From Gp6-AA40 sp963772955 (lineage in GTDB: Bacteria > Acidobacteriota > Vicinamibacteria > Vicinamibacterales > UBA2999), in NCBI GenBank assembly GCA_963772955.1, contig CAVYZF010000011.1, positions 682,001 through 746,000 of the forward strand: 64,000 nt of DNA. Direction: 5' to 3'. The first letter of the stretch is position 1. Each line of letters begins with the position of its first letter. The notes beneath the pieces were generated by a model, which worked only from the letters and a program-made list of their open reading frames with translations, searched no databases and had not been told where the DNA came from. A program made the translations under genes and the position numbers. This document shows, in pieces, positions 1-13,286 of the stretch.

Positions 1-15
1 TATGTAGATTTAGAG

Positions 16-1014
16 ATGTCTTCTATGCGCTCCGCGGCCGTTTTCAAGCTGTTGGCCGACCCCACCCGCCTGCGCCTGCTGCGAGTGCTGTCACAAGACC
101 GTTTCAACGTTGGCGAATTGACGTCGATTCTGGGCGTTGCCCAATCGGGTGTCTCTCGACATCTGGGCCTGCTCAAGGAAGCCAATCTCGTCACCGAAGA
201 GCGCGCGGCGGGATTCGTGTTCTATCGACTGCCGGATGCCTCTCGCATCGAGCCGCGTCTGCCGCTGTGGTCTCTGCTCGCAGAGCAATTCGCCGCATCG
301 GCGACCGAGCGAGGGGTGCGGGAAGACGAGGCGCGCCTGCAAGAAGTGCTGCGAAATCGACAGGAGCAGTTCTATCCGCACGGCGATGCGCGGCAGTTGC
401 TCCCGGGGCGCAGCTGGGCCGCATGGGCACGGACCCTCGGCGAGCTCCTGCCGCCGCTGGACGTCGTCGACATTGGTTGCGGCGACGGCTATCTGGCGGT
501 CGAAGCGGCTCGCTGGGCGCGGCACGTCACGGGCGTCGACCGCTCGGACGATGTGCTGGAGCATGCGAAGGCGCTGGCGGCAAAACGCCAGATCACCAAT
601 GTCGAGTGGAGGAAAGGCGATCTCTCGCGCCTGCCGCTCAGGGACGGCTCGCACGATGTCGCGCTGCTCTCCCAGTCACTGCACCACGCCAGCGATCCGG
701 AGCGCGCGGTCGCCGAGGCCGTTCGCGTGCTGCGACCGTCCGGGCGTCTGCTGCTCATGGATCTGAAGGCACACGATCAGAGCTGGGTTCGTTCACGATT
801 CGGCGATCGGCATCTCGGGTTCAGCGTCGACGAGTTGCGCGAGCTTCTTGAAGGCGCGGGGCTCGTCCATGTCCGTGTGTCCACCGGTGCATCGCGTCGA
901 GGCGACCCCTTCACGGTCCTCATCGCGAGCGGCACCAAGCCGGCGCACGCGACACGCACACCGGTCGCGGCCCGCGGCTCTCAGCCATCGCGTTTTCGCG
1001 CCGCCAGGTCGTAA
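16..1014 (+). CDS. ArsR-family HTH fused to SAM-dependent methyltransferase
   Basis: A 332-residue fusion. Residues 1-90 read as an ArsR-type winged helix (LLADPTRLRLLRVLS, then VSRHLGLLKEANLV with YRL in the wing). About residues 140-250 form a class I methyltransferase with motif I VVDIGCGDGYLAV near residue 150 and a later RVLRPSGRLLLMD strand. The stop lies 3 bp before metH, so the two are almost certainly cotranscribed. Known ArsR-methyltransferase fusions are often found beside methionine-cycle genes. I infer that this one controls metH or senses SAM/SAH, but the sequence does not prove it. The start is an ATG 15 bp from the window edge; its promoter is barely included. The methyl acceptor is unknown and no metal-binding cysteine pair is apparent. 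Confidence 0.85.
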   Translation: MSSMRSAAVFKLLADPTRLRLLRVLSQDRFNVGELTSILGVAQSGVSRHLGLLKEANLVTEERAAGFVFYRLPDASRIEPRLPLWSLLAEQFAASATERGVREDEARLQEVLRNRQEQFYPHGDARQLLPGRSWAAWARTLGELLPPLDVVDIGCGDGYLAVEAARWARHVTGVDRSDDVLEHAKALAAKRQITNVEWRKGDLSRLPLRDGSHDVALLSQSLHHASDPERAVAEAVRVLRPSGRLLLMDLKAHDQSWVRSRFGDRHLGFSVDELRELLEGAGLVHVRVSTGASRRGDPFTVLIASGTKPAHATRTPVAARGSQPSRFRAARS

Positions 1015-1017
1015 GAG

Positions 1018-4731
<3,714 letters not shown>

Positions 4732-4756
4732 TTGAGGCTGTGAGTCACCGCCATTG

Positions 4757-5350
4757 ATGGAGTATCTGATCAAGCAATACCCGCTCGAGACCGGTGCCCT
4801 CGAGATCCAGTACATCGAAGAGTATTTCGGCGAGTTTCCGCGCAAGAAGACGGCGACGGAAATCCTCTCGCGCCTCCGTGACCGGGAGTTCCTCATCCTG
4901 ATGGCCGAGGCTCCTCTGCGCGACGACCCCGGCACCATCGTGCCTGTGGCCTTCAAGATCGTTCATGAGCTCCGGATGAACGAGAGCGAACCGAAGTTGG
5001 TCGATCTCGTCTCCCGCCTGAATCGCAGCGTGCCCTTCGAGGATCGCAAGGTTCTCTACAGCTGGGTGGGAGGCACACGCAGCGACTGGCGAGGCCAGGG
5101 CCACTTCCGCGCGCTGACTGAGGAATCAGAAGTGTGGGCGCACGCGGCCGGCTTTCACGAAGTCGTAGTCAAGACAAAGAATCGCTACTACGACATGCGC
5201 GGCACTCTCGACCAGCTCGAGTTCAACGTGATCAAATACGAGATACACCCGACGGACAATCGCGAGTCCAAGGTGTATCTCAGCAAGCGGCTGACGTCAG
5301 ACGTGCTGCGATCGCACACAAGCAGCCGGCGCGTGGTCGTCGCCGACTAG
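4757..5350 (+). CDS. GNAT-like acetyltransferase
   Basis: About 197 residues. The segment WVGGTRSDWRGQGHFRALT resembles GNAT motif A (the acetyl-CoA pyrophosphate loop R/Q-x-x-G-x-G/A). It is followed by an amphipathic helix and a strand ending in KTKNRYYDMRG and FNVIKYE, the usual motif B region. I chose the ATG at 4757; an in-frame TTG sits directly before it at 4754. It begins 25 bp after metH and may share its transcript. The substrate is unknown. N-terminal residues EIQYIEEYFGEFPRKK match no family I can name. Confidence 0.7.
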   Translation: MEYLIKQYPLETGALEIQYIEEYFGEFPRKKTATEILSRLRDREFLILMAEAPLRDDPGTIVPVAFKIVHELRMNESEPKLVDLVSRLNRSVPFEDRKVLYSWVGGTRSDWRGQGHFRALTEESEVWAHAAGFHEVVVKTKNRYYDMRGTLDQLEFNVIKYEIHPTDNRESKVYLSKRLTSDVLRSHTSSRRVVVAD

Positions 5351-5366
5351 CGCTGACCGCCTCTAT

Positions 5367-6011
5367 TCAAGACTTCAGACGATTCGTCAACCGGCGCAGC
5401 GCTCGCGTGACCGCCATGCGCGCGCCGTCCACGGTGCGCATGTTGAATCGCTGCGCGATCTCTCCGAGATTCCACTGAGCCTCAATACGCGCGACGACCA
5501 TTTCGCGATCGCGCGGACTCAACTGCAGGAGCACGGCGCGGTACCGATCGTAGGCCTCGGATCGCACGGCTTCCTCGAGCGGCGACGGCATGTCGGACGC
5601 CAGATCCTCCGGCAGTTCCGCCGGTGTGGGATGCCGGCCGATTCGGCGCACTTCGTCGCGGATCCGATTGATGACCGACTGTCGAAGGTACGCCTGCATG
5701 GCGCCGACGTGCCTGGGCTCGAACGTGTCGAGTCGCCGTAGCACGTGCAGCACGGTTTCCTGCACCAGATCTCCCGTATCCAGCGTTCCCCTGGCTGCCG
5801 CAGGCAGGCGGCCATGCGCAAATCTTCGGAGGCTCGGAATCGACCGCTGCAGCAGAGCCTCGACCGCCATGCGGTCGCCTTCGCGGGCTCTGACGACGAG
5901 CTCGATGGTAGGCTCGTCGCTCAACAGAGTGGCTTCACCATCGGTCGGACGCCCGGACGGCTTCGAGGTTTTGTTGGACGTGTCGCTCACGATCTGATTG
6001 GCAGGCATCAT
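5367..6011 (-). CDS. ECF-type RNA polymerase sigma factor
   Basis: About 214 residues from the ATG at 6011. Region 2 is visible as LVVRAREGDRMAVEALLQR ... DTGDLVQETVLHVLRRL ... MQAYLRQSVINRIRDEVRR. Region 4 is LSPRDREMVVARIEAQ ... IAQRFNMR ... ARMAVTRALRRL. A longer reading from 6098 would run into the divergent kinase start, so the 6011 start is preferred. The start codons of sigma factor and kinase are about 73 bp apart, leaving a shared regulatory region. ECF factors of this type are often found beside Ser/Thr kinases in Acidobacteriota and Planctomycetes. No anti-sigma gene is present, so control by the neighbouring kinase is a reasonable inference. Confidence 0.88.
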   Translation of the reverse strand: MMPANQIVSDTSNKTSKPSGRPTDGEATLLSDEPTIELVVRAREGDRMAVEALLQRSIPSLRRFAHGRLPAAARGTLDTGDLVQETVLHVLRRLDTFEPRHVGAMQAYLRQSVINRIRDEVRRIGRHPTPAELPEDLASDMPSPLEEAVRSEAYDRYRAVLLQLSPRDREMVVARIEAQWNLGEIAQRFNMRTVDGARMAVTRALRRLTNRLKS

Positions 6012-6084
6012 ATCGGGAAAACCCTCCACATTTCCTAACGGGCGTGTATCGGGGATCGAACGTACGTGTATTCTCGTAGCGTCG

Positions 6085-6966
6085 ATGCTTGGGCACACAA
6101 TTAGTCACTACCGCATCACCGGCAAGCTCGGCAGTGGCGGAATGGGCATTGTTTACGAAGCTGAAGACGTCCGTTTGCCCAGGAAAGTCGCTCTGAAGTT
6201 CCTCCCCGACGAATACGCGGACGACCCTGATGCCGAGCGGCGGTTCCAGCGCGAAGCCGACACGATCGCCCAGCTGAATCACCCGAATATCTGCACCATC
6301 TACGAGATCGACCGCGCCGGGGGACGGGTGTTCATCGCCATGGAATGCGTCGAGGGGCTCAACCTCAAGACCTACATGTCCCGCAATCAGCTGTCCACGG
6401 CGGCTATCGTGGAGATCGCGATGCAGATCGCTGCGGCCCTCGGCTCCGCGCACGCCAAAGGCATCGTCCATCGCGACATCAAGCCCGGCAACATCGTCGT
6501 GAACGCCGAGGGACAGGTGAAAGTCCTCGACTTCGGCCTCGCACGCCGCTTCATGACGCACGATACTCACGAGCTCGGCGCCGACGGATCGACAATTCCC
6601 GGGCGCCCAATGGGGACGGCCAACTACATGGCGCCCGAACGGATTCTCCAGCTGCCGCTCGATCCGCGCAGCGATCTGTTCTCGCTCGGCGTGGTCATGT
6701 TCGAGATGGCAACGGGGAGACTGCCGTTTGCCGGCGCCTCCCCGTCCGAGACCGTAGCCAACGTGCTGGACAAGGCCCCCGAGCCATTGACGTCGCTGTC
6801 CCCCCGACACCCGAAGAGTCTCGAACACATTGTTCAGCGACTCCTGGCTAAGCGTGCGAGCGATCGCTTTGCGACGGCAGCCGATCTCACGCGTGCTCTC
6901 GAGGCAATCGAGGGGGCGAATCGGCCGCTCGGCGAACGGCTACGTCGTCTTTTTGGACGAGCGTGA
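6085..6966 (+). CDS. PknB-like Ser/Thr protein kinase, catalytic domain only
   Basis: 293 residues from the ATG at 6085 (MLGHTISHYRITGKLG). The motifs are complete: glycine loop GSGGMGIVYEA, VALKF lysine, catalytic loop HRDIKPGN, DFGLA magnesium loop, activation-segment end GTANYMAPE, and DPRSDLFSLGVVMFE. After the kinase domain the protein stops within about 20 residues (LGERLRRLFGRA), with no membrane helix, PASTA or TPR domain. It is therefore a soluble kinase, unlike the two larger kinases in this window. It diverges from the ECF sigma gene, whose product or transcription it may regulate. Its 3' end overlaps the convergent downstream gene by 27 bp. Confidence 0.93.
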   Translation: MLGHTISHYRITGKLGSGGMGIVYEAEDVRLPRKVALKFLPDEYADDPDAERRFQREADTIAQLNHPNICTIYEIDRAGGRVFIAMECVEGLNLKTYMSRNQLSTAAIVEIAMQIAAALGSAHAKGIVHRDIKPGNIVVNAEGQVKVLDFGLARRFMTHDTHELGADGSTIPGRPMGTANYMAPERILQLPLDPRSDLFSLGVVMFEMATGRLPFAGASPSETVANVLDKAPEPLTSLSPRHPKSLEHIVQRLLAKRASDRFATAADLTRALEAIEGANRPLGERLRRLFGRA

Positions 6967-7416
6967 TGCCTTCTTCTTGGACGAGGTCTTCTTCGTGCTG
7001 CGACCGACTCCGGTCGCACCAGCGCCGCCAGCCTGCGAGAGAGCGTCGGACCACTTCGGGACCGAAGCGCGCTTTTGCGCCCCTGCCCATGCGACCTGAA
7101 CCTGCGTGTGTGGTGTCGGCGACTTCTCGATAGGCAACTCGAATTCGAGGCGCCCTTTGGCCTTGGCGTTCTTGAGCCCGCGCAGCACGCTGGCGATGAA
7201 CTTATCGGCGTCTTCAGGAAGCTTGACTCGGACCGTGAAGTTGTCGCCACACCCGCCGGACTTATGGTTGTGGTAATCCGCACCGTACTGGCAAAAGCTG
7301 CGGCTTGGACCAAGCCGCTTGCTTCCGATAAACGTGGCCTCGTCCACTGGATCGACATCGTCTGCGTTGACCACCCAATGAACGCTCAAGTTGCCGCCGA
7401 CCTGCGTATCTCCCAT
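6940..7416 (-). CDS. Conserved-type hypothetical protein with histone-like basic tail
   Basis: About 158 residues. I chose the ATG at 7416 because GGAGG lies 5 bases upstream; a second ATG precedes it at 7419 and a GTG at 7443. The N-terminal 110 residues look globular, with two cysteines (FCQYGADYH and GGCGDNF) and several short strands. The last 25 residues are nearly all Lys, Ser, Thr and Arg (STKKTSSKKKASRSSKKTT), like the C-terminal tail of histone H1 or of bacterial HupB-type proteins. The tail could bind DNA or be a target of the neighbouring kinase. I do not recognise the N-terminal domain. The 3' end overlaps the convergent kinase gene. Confidence 0.65.
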   Translation of the reverse strand: MGDTQVGGNLSVHWVVNADDVDPVDEATFIGSKRLGPSRSFCQYGADYHNHKSGGCGDNFTVRVKLPEDADKFIASVLRGLKNAKAKGRLEFELPIEKSPTPHTQVQVAWAGAQKRASVPKWSDALSQAGGAGATGVGRSTKKTSSKKKASRSSKKTT

Positions 7417-7541
7417 CATCTCCTCCACAATTGGTGCTGGCACCTTGTCACCAACACACGCATCTGCTCGTCATCCGGCCATCCATGACTTCGACCTGAC
7501 CAGTCAACGTACAAACGTCCGACGAGCCCGCCACCGAACGG

Positions 7542-10500
7542 CTACTTCAGAATCCTTACGATCTCAGGTCGGTTGCGAAACCGTTCGCGCATCGACTCCG
7601 CAAGTCCGACGGCCAGTGAATCGGCGATCTTTCTGGCTGATTCCAGCTCTGATGCCGCCGACTCGGTGTCACCGCGCGCGCTGAACGCCTGGCTGGCCCA
7701 ATAGTGCACCTGCGCGCGCAACTCGCGATCGATGGCCCGGTCGCCATCGTCTCCGGGCACCATCTGAAGCTCGTTCAACGCATCATCCGTCCTCCCCTGC
7801 AAGAGCGAAATGCGCGCTAAGTACACACGGCACCGCGCTTCGAGCGAGATATGTCCCATCCGCCGAGCCGTTTCGAGCGTTCGCCTGACCGACTCGCGTC
7901 CAACATCATGGCGGCCGTCTTCGGCGTCCAGCATCCCCAGATGTGCGCGCGCCAGAGCACCATCCGGATCTTCGAGTTCCTCGGTCAGGAAGTCGGCGGA
8001 TGCACGAAAGTGCTGGCGTGCGTCTCGTCGATTTCCTGTCTGTGAGGCGAGTTCACCGGACACGGCGTGGAACGCCGGTAGTAAACCAGCATCAACGTCA
8101 TCGCCAAGTAGGTTGCGGGCAGCGTGCAGGCTTTCGCCGGCGGCGTGCACATCACCTTGCCTGAGGGACACTCTCGCCAAGACAATCCGCGCCTCGATGC
8201 CATCGCGGCGGCTCGCCTGTCCCAGGGCATCGAGCAGCAGAGTGCGCGCGCGCTCGTACTCGCCGTCGTCTGCCAACACCTCGGCCCGGCGAATCTGCGT
8301 CGTCACTATCTCGTAGTCGAGGTCCGCTTTCTGTGCAAGGGCCAGGGCCTGACTCAACTCGCGGTCGGCTGCCCTCCGCTGGCCGGCATAGCGGTTGTAA
8401 ATCGCGATGACCTGCTTCGCCGCAACCTGAAAGTTGACGTCGCGATACTGGACGAAGACCGGTAGTGCACTCTGAACGCCCTTCAATCCTTCCTTCCAGC
8501 CACCGCCGTACTGAACAAGGATGGTGCCGATGTTGAATTGGTTCTGCGCGGCGCGATTCTGGTCGCCGAGTTCTTCAAACCCATGCGCGCTCTGACGAAG
8601 GAATTCAATTGCCTGCGAGCGACGACCGAGCTTCTCGCTGGTGGCACCCAGATTCATGAGGACGGTTGTTGCCAGCAGGTTATTCGTGTCGCGCGCAAGC
8701 GGCAGCGAGTTCGTCCACGCTTTCAAGGCGTCCTCGAGGCGTCCCTGCGCCTCGAACGCTAACGCAACGTAGTGATGCGCTCGAGCCAGGTTGTCGCTGT
8801 ACTTCAAGGGCTCAAGGGCCTTCAACGCAGCCTGTGCGTCGTTCAGCGCTTCCGCCCGATCGTTCTCGTTTCCCCGGCGCAACGACTCAGTAAGGCAGAA
8901 GAGCGCCTGCGCTTCTCCTGCCGGCGCACCTATCGATCGAAACGCGGTCAGCGCCGTCGAGCCATGCTGGCGCGCCGTGGCCGGGTTGTTCAGGCGCATG
9001 TAGAGACGGCAGAGCTCGACGTGAGGCCTGTACGCGGCGTCCCCGCAACTCCAATGCCCGAAGATAGAGCCTGATCGCCTCCTCGTTCGCTCCGGTGCGA
9101 TCGTGAAAGGCGGCGAGTTCGACGAGGAAACCAGGGTCGTCCGGATGGAGGTTCACGAGCGCCCGATAGTGCCCCTCTGCATCTGCCAGATCGCGGTTCG
9201 ACTCGGCGGCGACCGCCTGAACGAATTGTCGCTCGCTTTCCGGTGTCTCCGCGGAGATGAGGCTCAAAGCCTGGCGCGCCAGCTGCACTGCCTCAACGTC
9301 TCTTCTCATGAGGCGCGCTATGCGGCTGCGCCAAGCAACGGGTAGGGGACTGAGCGGATCCGCCTGAGACGCGCGTTCAAACGAACGTGCCGCGGTGCTC
9401 AGCTCGAGCTCCTCGTAGCGATCCAATCCCTGCTCGACAGCGTCTGCCGCATCGAGAGAGCCAACCGCCAACCGGTGCGAGCTCCGTGAGCCACTCAGGA
9501 GGCGGTGCACGAACGCGGTCAGCTGTAGCCGCCAGGACATCCTGGCCACGTGCCGTTCGATTTCTTCCGCCAGCGGGAGCACCATTGCGTAGGCACTCTC
9601 CTTGACGAGCACCGAAACTCCCACGTCGATTTCATTGACAGTGTCAGTGGTTGCCGTCTCGGGATCGCGAACATCCAGCCGTGCCTTCCATCGATCACCT
9701 TCTTTGAGGATGGTTGGAACCATGAGGAGGTCGGCACCGCTGCCGCCGGCGATGGCCTGAATAACGGCTGTCGACGAGAGATCCCGTCCTGCGGCGCGAA
9801 ATCCTCTGACTTTTTCTGACAGATCCTCGTGGCCGACGACGCGAACAATCGGAGAGTCCGTCAACTCGTAGAGGAGAGCGTTTGTCAACGCCATCCTGTA
9901 GACACCGAGCGCGTCGTGCCCTGTTTCGTTGACGACCGGTGCAACGGCTACGACACGCCTCGGGCCAGATACCGCCCACCAGAGCCCCGCAGTAGCTATC
10001 GCCACCGTAGCGACGCCGATGCCAGCCACACGCAGCCGTGCGCGTGGTTCTTTCTCGTGACGTCTCGGCGCCACGGGAGACTGTGGCGTACGTACTGGCA
10101 CTGTCAGTAAATCAAGTGGCAGCGACTGGCCCCGCACCTGTCGCAACGCGCGCGCGAGCTCGCGTCCGTTCGCGAAGCGAACCTTTGGCTCCTTGTGCAT
10201 CGCCCGGAACACGAGGTGCTCGATGTCCTCGGAGACTTCCGGGCGAATCGACCGTATCGACGCCGGTGTCTCGTTCCTGACTGCATGCGCGACGGCTTCT
10301 GCGTGCGAGCCCTGGAACGGCACGTGGCCCGCGAGCATCTCGTAGAGAATGACGCCCACTGCCCACACGTCAGAACGCGCATCGGCGGCGAGCCCGCGCA
10401 CCTGTTCGGGCGACATGTACGCGGCCGTCCCCAGCGTCGAGTGCTCGATGGTGAGCTTGAGCGCATCCGCAAACGTCGCCAGGCCGAAGTCGACAATGCG

Positions 10501-10959
10501 GACGCCGTCCTCCGTGAGCATCACGTTCCCCGGTTTGACATCGCGATGCACGACGCCCTGCCCGTGTGCCTTCGCGAGGCCGTCGGCGATCTGGGTCGCG
10601 GTGTCGAGCGCCTCGTCAACGCTGAGCGAACCCGACGCCAGCCGCTGCTTCAGCGTCTGGCCCTCGTAATAGGCCATCACGATGAACAACTGACCGTCGG
10701 GCGCGGTCTCGATGTCATGGATCGTGCAGATATTCGGGTGGTTGGTGGCCGACGCCGCCTGCGCTTCGCGGATGAAGCGCTGTCTCGCGTCGTCGTCGTG
10801 GCTCCACTGCGCCGGAAGAAACTTCAGCGCGACGGTGCGGCCGAGCCTCGTGTCCCTGGCCTGATAGACGACTCCCATGCCACCGCCACCGACGCGGGCG
10901 ACGACGACATAGGAACCGATCGTCTGGCCGATCAGGGCATCAACGTTGGGCGTGGACAC
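7542..10959 (-). CDS. Membrane Ser/Thr kinase with TPR-type tail (apparent frameshift near 9041)
   Basis: The GTG at 10959 starts a PknB-like kinase: GGGGMGVVYQA, VALKF, HRDVKPGN, DFGLA, GTAAYMSPEQ. One membrane helix follows (VAGIGVATVAIATAGLWWAV), then an extracytoplasmic region of TolB/FlgO-like look (VVAVAPVVNETGHDALGVY), then a long helical-repeat tail of TPR type ending NRPEIVRILK. The first reading frame loses sense after AIRLYLRALEL. The sense continues in the next frame as GDAAYRPHVELCRLYMRLNN. Dropping one base in a GCGGGG stretch near 9041 joins both halves into a protein of about 1139 residues. Kinases of this layout are typical of Acidobacteriota. It lies 54 bp downstream of the oxidoreductase on the same strand. 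Confidence 0.88.
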
Positions 10960-11013
10960 GGTTTCTCGCCAATCATAAACGCGGATCGAAGTTCGGCGGA
11001 GGGTGGCGGTGAA

Positions 11014-11994
11014 TTATCGGCTGAGGACAATCTTGCCGACGTGCTCGCTCGATTCCATCAGGCGATGCGCCTCGGCGGCCTGGGCGAGCGGAAGGATGCG
11101 ATGGATGACCGGCTTGACGATGCCCCGTTCGAGCAGCGGCCAGATCTCGGTTCGCAACGCGGAGGCGATCTGCCCCTTCTCCTCTACGGTCCGCGGCCTG
11201 AGCGTCGAGCCCGTGAGGGTCAGGCGGCGAACCATGATGCGTCGGAAATCGACGGACGCCATGAACTCGCTGCTCATGAACCCGATTTGCACCAGGCGGC
11301 CATCGGTGGCGAGCGCCTTGATGTTCCTGCCGATGTAGCTTCCACCGACCATGTCGAGGATGAGGTCGACGCCTTTGCCGTCGGTGAGCTCCAGGACTGC
11401 CTCGACGAAGTCCGCGCTGCGGTAGTTGATCGCCTGCTTGGCGCCAAGGTCCTCGCACGCCCGGCATTTCTCGTCGGAGCCCGCCGTTGCCAGCACTGTG
11501 ACGCCGCGCGCGGCGGCAAGTTGAATCGCGGTTGTGCCGATGCCGCTCGATCCGCCATGAAAGAGCGCGGTCTCCCCGGCGCGAAGCCGTCCGCGATCGA
11601 AGACGTTGGTCCAGACGGTGAAGAACGTTTCGGGAATCGCACCTGCCTCGACGAGATCGATGCCCCGGGGAACAGGAAGACATTGCCGCGCTGGCGCGAC
11701 GCACATCGTCGCGTAGCCTCCGCCAGCCACGAGCGCACAGACGCCATCGTCGACCTTCCATTGGGTGACGCTCGTGCCGACGGCTGCAATCGTGCCCGAG
11801 ACTTCGAGACCGAGAATGTCGCTCGCGCCAGCAGGAGGCGGATACTCGCCTTTTCGTTGAAGAACGTCCGGGCGGTTCACGCCGGATCCGGCGACGCGAA
11901 TGAGTACTTCATCCGGACCCGGAACCGGATCCGGCCGCTCGACTGGAACGAGAACCTCAGGACCACCGGGCCGGCTGATCTCGATGCAGATCAT
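11014..11994 (-). CDS. NAD(P)H:quinone oxidoreductase, zinc-free MDR family
   Basis: 326 residues of the medium-chain dehydrogenase superfamily, quinone oxidoreductase/PIG3-like branch. Visible features: SGVNRPDVLQRKGEYPPP near the N-terminus, GLEVSGTIAAVG, and the NADPH fold HGGSSGIGTTAIQLAAARG. The zinc-ligand pattern of alcohol dehydrogenases is absent. The start at 11994 forms an ATGA overlap with the stop of the upstream gene, which fixes it; a longer reading to 12213 would only copy upstream sequence. It is the third gene of a tightly coupled operon. The substrate cannot be read from sequence; PIG3-like members reduce quinones with NADPH. Confidence 0.9.
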   Translation of the reverse strand: MICIEISRPGGPEVLVPVERPDPVPGPDEVLIRVAGSGVNRPDVLQRKGEYPPPAGASDILGLEVSGTIAAVGTSVTQWKVDDGVCALVAGGGYATMCVAPARQCLPVPRGIDLVEAGAIPETFFTVWTNVFDRGRLRAGETALFHGGSSGIGTTAIQLAAARGVTVLATAGSDEKCRACEDLGAKQAINYRSADFVEAVLELTDGKGVDLILDMVGGSYIGRNIKALATDGRLVQIGFMSSEFMASVDFRRIMVRRLTLTGSTLRPRTVEEKGQIASALRTEIWPLLERGIVKPVIHRILPLAQAAEAHRLMESSEHVGKIVLSR

Positions 11995-13286
11995 CGCGTC
12001 AACCCCGATGGAAGCCGCGGTGACGACAGGAGGCGCGTGAACACCTCCCACCGGCGCGCGGCATCTGCGCCGCCGTTGGACTGCGACTCGACGTAGCGCG
12101 CCACCATGTCCTTGCCGAGGTTGTAGTTGATCACGTAGCTGCGGTACTGGTCGACAAACCGCATGCGCTGTTGCGCTCGCGGTGGTGAATAGAGTCCGTA
12201 GCGCTCGAGCCACTTCGCCGCAGCCGCCGTGTCGATCTGTCCATTGAGATAGCGGCGCGCGGCTTCATTGCCGGCGTACGACAGTCGATCGACGAGGCTC
12301 AACACGGTGTAGTATTCATCGACTCCTGCCGGATTGAGGCCTGCGGCTGGGAAGATCACCGAGCGCTCGAACTGAAGTCTCTCGGCTCTCGGAAACGCGA
12401 TGTCGATGCCGTAGTTCGCCGAGCCCTCGGCGATGAGCGACTGCGGCGACCGGAGCGGATAGACGGAGAACTCCACCCAGCCGCGGTCACGGACAAGCGT
12501 CTTCTCGAGAAGCACGTTGTAGACGTGATGCCCGGGATAGCCCTCGTGACAGGCCAGATCGATCGCCCGGTCTGCGAAAATCGGCAGATCGGTGTTGACC
12601 TGAATGACGCTGTGGTAGTTGCCTTTGTACCAGTTGTAGCCGGACCAGCTCTTGTTCGTCACGTACTCGACGACGAAGCTCTCGCCGGCCGGCAATGACA
12701 GGTGCGCAAGCGTTCGGCGCCGACATCCGTCGATCGCGGCGTTGAAAGTCGCATCCAGCCGGTCCTTCGGGATGATGAATTGCGACCGGAACTTGTCGAA
12801 CCGCTCGCTGAGCGTTCCCTGGCCTGGCAGGCGCGACTCGAGTTCTTTCAGGGCGCCGTCGAACTCGCTCTCCGCATGCGTGGGCGCAACGGCATCATAG
12901 AGCGCCTTGGACTCCTCGTCGAACGTCAACGCTTTGCCGCCCAGCATCGCGACGCGAGCCCGCAACGCCGACAGCTGTTTCGACAGGTACTCATGCCGGA
13001 GGCGAACGATCTCCTCCGCCGACTGCGCCGGCTTTGCAGCGGCGAGGGCCGCTTCGACCGCGGCCGCGTCCCGATCGATGTCGCTGAGTGGCCGCTTCGC
13101 GCTCTCGGCATCCGTCTGCCATTGTGGCGGCCCGTAGTAGGCATCCACGTAGTCGGCGTCGTGCTGGCCGAGCGCCAGGACGAGCTTTACATAACGCTCA
13201 GCGAGGACATTCATCGAGTCGTTCTCCGCCGCGTGTAGCGTCGCGATCACAGCCAGGCCCGCAAGCAGCGCACACGCATACTTCAT
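11991..13286 (-). CDS. DUF885 family exported peptidase-like protein
   Basis: 431 residues. The start MKYACALLAGLAVIATLHAA is a clear signal peptide, so the product is exported. The DUF885 signature HEGYPGHHVYNV contains a putative zinc-binding pair; a second conserved segment reads GSANYGIDIAFP. The start at 13286 overlaps the stop of the upstream gene as ATGA, and the stop overlaps the next start the same way. DUF885 proteins are thought to be metallopeptidases, but the substrate is unknown. A second, more typical DUF885 gene (HETVPGHHLQ) lies at 45-47 kb. Here the motif is altered (HEGYPGHH), so it may belong to a different subgroup. Confidence 0.85.
   Translation of the reverse strand: MKYACALLAGLAVIATLHAAENDSMNVLAERYVKLVLALGQHDADYVDAYYGPPQWQTDAESAKRPLSDIDRDAAAVEAALAAAKPAQSAEEIVRLRHEYLSKQLSALRARVAMLGGKALTFDEESKALYDAVAPTHAESEFDGALKELESRLPGQGTLSERFDKFRSQFIIPKDRLDATFNAAIDGCRRRTLAHLSLPAGESFVVEYVTNKSWSGYNWYKGNYHSVIQVNTDLPIFADRAIDLACHEGYPGHHVYNVLLEKTLVRDRGWVEFSVYPLRSPQSLIAEGSANYGIDIAFPRAERLQFERSVIFPAAGLNPAGVDEYYTVLSLVDRLSYAGNEAARRYLNGQIDTAAAAKWLERYGLYSPPRAQQRMRFVDQYRSYVINYNLGKDMVARYVESQSNGGADAARRWEVFTRLLSSPRLPSGLTR

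Noticed and set aside
10195..12096. Long plus-strand open frame opposite the kinase and oxidoreductase genes
   Set aside because: It is antisense to genes with full conserved motifs; its protein is rich in Arg/Asp/Val without any motif, as expected of the complementary frame in GC-rich DNA.
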